A stretch of 33,531 bases of DNA from a virus. Below the pieces are notes generated by a model. The model was not told where the DNA came from. It worked only from the letters and a program-made list of their open reading frames with translations, and did no database searches. The stretch is from the IMG/VR virus record IMGVR_UViG_3300030419_007235, positions 1-33,531 of that record, one strand, 5' to 3'. The position numbers and the translations under genes are program-made. Positions 31,548 through 33,531 of the stretch are shown one piece after another (the first letter of the stretch is position 1; each line of letters starts with the position of its first letter).

Positions 31548-31821
31548 ACAAAACAGATTTACTTCAAGCGACAATCAATTCAAGATTCGACCAGTGTATG
31601 TCAATCCCGACTTTGTTGTTTGTTTGAGAGAAGATCTTCAAACTTTAAAAATATTAAAAGAAGATAGGCAGCTTTTGCCTGACGGCTTAGATTCCCGTCA
31701 CGAATTTACCAAACTCCATATTAACAGTGGCAACAGTTCTTTTGATATCACAGTGGTTGGATCACCAGATATCGTAGAACAAAAGCTTGCAGCTAAGACC
31801 AATTCTTTACTCAAGGGGTGA
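31516..31821 (+). CDS. Small protein of unknown function
   Basis: 101 residues. Two starts compete: ATG 31510 directly abuts GGAGG (31505-31509), whereas GTG 31516 has six bases of spacing and is preferred. Strand-rich sequence (FKIRPVYVNPDFVVCLRED...FTKLHINSGNSSFDITVVGSP) and a short basic C-terminus. No recognised family. It is followed 4 bases later by the next gene's start. Confidence 0.55.
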   Translation: MPTVKLTELFKQNRFTSSDNQFKIRPVYVNPDFVVCLREDLQTLKILKEDRQLLPDGLDSRHEFTKLHINSGNSSFDITVVGSPDIVEQKLAAKTNSLLKG

Positions 31822-31825
31822 TAAA

Positions 31826-32275
31826 ATGATTGAATGTTTTCTGAGAGAGCAAAGCGAATACGGAAGCCTGCTTCCAGATTACGGCAAGAAAAGGCGGCAG
31901 GGTAAATATCACGGCTCCGATTTTTATGACACTGTGCCGGGATACGGTGTTAAAAAGTGGGTGGTTGGGGTCTATATTGATGTTGATTATGATCAGCATT
32001 TAGACAGTATGCCAGAGGAAGAAGTTGTAAGGCAGTGCATTGAATACCTTAATCAGCCGCCACCACGGAAGAAGTATCAAAAGAAAAAACCACAACCCCT
32101 ATATGGAAACTTGGACCCTGAGCCTTTGCAATATTGGGTTGGCGAAGATTCAGGCGGAAAATATATTGGAGCACTTTTAATCACCGACCAAAGAAAGAGT
32201 AAAAAGTTTTGGGGAGTTGGTGGACAAGGGCGTGTTAAAAGAAAACGTGGGCGACCACGCAAGGATGAACAATGA
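31826..32275 (+). CDS. Small protein with AT-hook-like C-terminus
   Basis: 149 residues from ATG 31826 with AGGGGTG upstream; the longer in-frame ORF from 31787 overlaps the previous gene and is rejected. The N-terminal two-thirds are mixed, with a Lys-rich linker (PPPRKKYQKKKPQP), and the C-terminus is RVKRKRGRPRKDEQ. The core GRPRK is the AT-hook that binds the minor groove of AT-rich DNA in chromatin-type proteins. It may associate with phage or host DNA; otherwise unknown. Confidence 0.6.
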   Translation: MIECFLREQSEYGSLLPDYGKKRRQGKYHGSDFYDTVPGYGVKKWVVGVYIDVDYDQHLDSMPEEEVVRQCIEYLNQPPPRKKYQKKKPQPLYGNLDPEPLQYWVGEDSGGKYIGALLITDQRKSKKFWGVGGQGRVKRKRGRPRKDEQ

Positions 32276-32312
32276 GCAAACAATCACCAATAGTATATAC
32301 AGTGGAGCGATA

Positions 32313-32537
32313 ATGATTTGGACAGCAATTACATATAGTGTTTCGCAAGAGAAGATCGAATATACGATTCTTGAAGCGCCCATGGATTTTGATAAAGCAT
32401 ACACTATTGCCTCATCAGAGAGTGACAACATTGTCTTATCTCTTGTTAAGGGCAATCACCAAGGCGCTATCTATATTCCCAATCTTGATGTCAAGCTGAC
32501 TCGCTGTGGTCGCTCAAATTATTTGGGCGAATTTTAA
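32313..32537 (+). CDS. Small protein of unknown function
   Basis: 74 residues from ATG 32313, preceded by GGAG five to six bases upstream. An in-frame ATG at 32265 would overlap the preceding gene by 11 bases and has an abutting, badly spaced site. The sequence (IWTAITYSVSQEKIEYTILEAPMDFDKAYTIASSESDNIVL...) is strand-rich. No family recognised. Confidence 0.5.
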   Translation: MIWTAITYSVSQEKIEYTILEAPMDFDKAYTIASSESDNIVLSLVKGNHQGAIYIPNLDVKLTRCGRSNYLGEF

Positions 32538-32555
32538 TTTTTTTTAAAAAAATAC

Positions 32556-32583
32556 TTGACGCTTGCAGTGGGGTGATTAAATT
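32556..32583 (+). promoter_or_regulatory. Promoter candidate upstream of hsp20
   Basis: TTGACG (32556-32561), then TAAATT (32578-32583) with 16-bp spacing, weaker than the others. A small CCCC/GGGG hairpin (32592-32605) follows in the leader, ahead of AAGGAGA. Heat-shock sigma32-type elements (CTTGAA, CCCCAT) are not seen. Confidence 0.4.
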
Positions 32584-32623
32584 ATAGATAGCCCCAAGAC
32601 AGGGGTGTACAAGGAGAAATAAA

Positions 32624-33061
32624 ATGTCAAACTCAATCACGCCCGTCAGGGGCACAATTACCAATCCATTTGGTTCTATTTTTTCGGATCGTTTCTTTGA
32701 TTCTTTCTTCAACGATGCTCCGATCTATGGGGTAAATCGAAGTAGCCGCCGAGACACCGGGCTTAGTCCGAGGTTCAATGTTCAACAAAGCCAGACAGGA
32801 TATACCATTTCCGTTGCTATCCCAGGTATCAACAAAAAAGATGTCAACGTTGACGTTGAGGCCAATAATCTTACGATTTCATACACACAAGAAGAGAACA
32901 CAGAATCCTCCTTTGCTTGCTCTTCATTCCGGCGCTCTTGGCGTCTCCCAGAAGGGACTGATATAGAGAATATCACCGCTGCCTATGAAAACGGTATTCT
33001 ATCACTTTCAGTTCCTACCGCAGATGCTACAACTTATACTCGCACCATTGAAATTAAGTGA
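32624..33061 (+). CDS. Hsp20 / small heat-shock protein (alpha-crystallin domain)
   Basis: 145 residues. After a variable Phe-rich N-terminus (FGSIFSDRFFDSFF, residues 17-30) the alpha-crystallin domain runs to the end: SPRFNVQQSQTGYTISVAIPGINKKDVNVDVEANNLTISY (about 48-87), SFRRSWRLPEGTDIENITAAYENGILSLSVP (about 101-131), and the C-terminal I-x-I anchor in TRTIEIK. These motifs are conserved. It binds unfolding proteins and hands them to chaperonins, so it fits with GroEL and GroES of this phage. Many aquatic T4-like phages carry Hsp20. Strong AAGGAGA site and a good intrinsic terminator after it. Confidence 0.93.
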   Translation: MSNSITPVRGTITNPFGSIFSDRFFDSFFNDAPIYGVNRSSRRDTGLSPRFNVQQSQTGYTISVAIPGINKKDVNVDVEANNLTISYTQEENTESSFACSSFRRSWRLPEGTDIENITAAYENGILSLSVPTADATTYTRTIEIK

Positions 33062-33090
33062 GTTAAGAAAATAAGTTCAGCATTACTTAA

Positions 33091-33116
33091 GGGGCACCAA
33101 AATGGTGCCTCTTTTT
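33091..33116 (+). terminator. Intrinsic terminator after hsp20
   Basis: GGGGCACCA (33091-33099) and TGGTGCCTC (33103-33111) pair over nine bases (one G-U), three-base loop, then TTTTT. A textbook rho-independent terminator, closing the hsp20 unit. Confidence 0.85.
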
Positions 33117-33121
33117 GTATG

Positions 33122-33138
33122 AATAAATACTATTTATA
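33122..33138 (+). promoter_or_regulatory. Late-type promoter candidate overlapping an inverted AT element
   Basis: AATAAATA (33122-33129) matches the T4 late promoter core TATAAATA in seven of eight bases. ATAAATA and TATTTAT flank a single C, so the CTATTTATA element (33130-33138) is its mirror. A transcription start around 33135 would suit the ATG at 33158, with CGGAG in between. Confidence 0.4.
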
Positions 33139-33157
33139 ATGTTCGGAGCCCGCCTTA

Positions 33158-33531
33158 ATGAAATCAAATTTTACAAACGACTGGCGCAAGTTTATTAATC
33201 GCCATCAAGCCTCTAACCAGCGCAAGAGCATGAAGGATATGCTTTGGGAACGCAAAGACAACTGGAAAGTTAATCGAATGATCTTTGAGCGCGTTCTTTT
33301 TGAGGGCAGACTTGAACAGGTCCAAAAGAAATATCCAGAGTATGCCGACTATGTAGACCTGTTCTCAAAAGAAGATCCCTCCGGCAACAACAAATACCTC
33401 GCCAAGTCAGCTAAACTTTTAAAACAACGGGTTGAGTGGTATATAAAAACATATGAAAAGGCTCAGGATCGCAAGTTGGATGATGCAAGCATAACAGGTA
33501 TAAAGAATCAGTTCTTTCGTCAAATTCGTGA
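33158..33531 (+). CDS. Virion-like protein, 3'-truncated by the window edge
   Basis: Open to the last base; 124 residues visible from ATG 33158, with CGGAG ten bases upstream. It begins SNFTNDWRKFINRHQASNQRKSM and later has RLEQVQKKYPEYADYVDLFSKEDPSGNNKYLAKSAKLL. The KKYPEY...DPSGNNKYL pattern is one I recall from large uncharacterised proteins of aquatic T4-like phages, so structural role is plausible but unproven. It follows a strong terminator and a late-type promoter candidate, as expected for a new structural transcription unit. Confidence 0.6.
   Translation, partial: MKSNFTNDWRKFINRHQASNQRKSMKDMLWERKDNWKVNRMIFERVLFEGRLEQVQKKYPEYADYVDLFSKEDPSGNNKYLAKSAKLLKQRVEWYIKTYEKAQDRKLDDASITGIKNQFFRQIR

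Noticed and set aside
32556-32600. Heat-shock (sigma32) promoter for hsp20
   Set aside because: Neither the CTTGAA-type -35 nor the CCCCAT-type -10 is in place. The CCCC at 32592 belongs to a small hairpin after the likely start site.
1-33531. tRNA, rRNA, integrase, transposase or attachment sites
   Set aside because: All gaps are under about 130 bases and none folds as a tRNA by eye; no recombinase motif or flanking direct repeats were seen.

Overview
This window looks like the interior of a large, probably strictly lytic, tailed phage (Caudoviricetes) of the T4-like aquatic kind. All genes I can support are on the + strand. They are packed with 1-23 nt overlaps or very short gaps, no gap exceeds about 130 bases, and there are no rRNA, tRNA, transposase or integrase genes. 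The DNA is AT-rich. Gene content is phage replication plus nucleotide metabolism plus virion-like proteins of unknown role. Host identity cannot be read from the sequence; the class II (B12-dependent) ribonucleotide reductase and the lipobox protein suggest a bacterium with access to cobalamin, probably Gram-negative and aquatic (inference).

Layout. (1) 1-2720: two virion-like genes, the first cut by the window edge. (2) 2730-5587: a polymerase-domain-only family A DNA polymerase, a divergent FtsZ/tubulin-like protein, a small membrane protein and a 2OG-Fe(II) oxygenase-like protein. (3) 5608-13760: the replication/recombination core, with a gp32-like ssDNA-binding protein, RecA/UvsX, a His-rich lipoprotein that looks like an inserted unit, a 5'-3' exonuclease, a nucleotidyltransferase-fold protein, a DnaB-type helicase and a class II ribonucleotide reductase. 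(4) 13770-22323: GroES-like co-chaperonin, unknowns, an NTP-transferase-like protein, a complete DnaE-type DNA polymerase III alpha, a GapR-like small protein, dUTPase, zinc-knuckle protein, IMP dehydrogenase-family enzyme, a ribbon-helix-helix-like protein and a sigma-region-4-like mini protein. (5) 22408-27581: a very acidic protein, a membrane protein, a P-loop kinase with a candidate capsid-targeting leader, a ClpP-like protein, an L,D-transpeptidase-like protein and a large unknown. (6) 27599-33531: Dam methylase, a full GroEL, a run of small unknown genes, Hsp20 and the start of another virion-like gene.

How it works together. The replisome parts (SSB, RecA, helicase, 5' exonuclease, PolA-type and DnaE-type polymerases) are supplied with nucleotides by ribonucleotide reductase, dUTPase and the GMP-branch enzyme. 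Folding is served by GroEL, GroES and Hsp20, with a ClpP-like protein of uncertain activity. Transcription of the early/middle operons appears to use a uniform host-sigma70-like promoter (TTGACA, 17 bp, TATAAT or TATATT, usually preceded by TGT). Seven well-formed copies are seen with the 17-bp spacing, six of them at gene junctions. A second, late-type AT element (CTATTTATA) sits at other gene starts.

Most notable points: a phage-borne chaperonin pair plus Hsp20; a divergent tubulin-like protein; two different DNA polymerases; a promoter folded inside a terminator-like hairpin; a structured leader ahead of the ssDNA-binding protein gene; and a possible packaged effector kinase.
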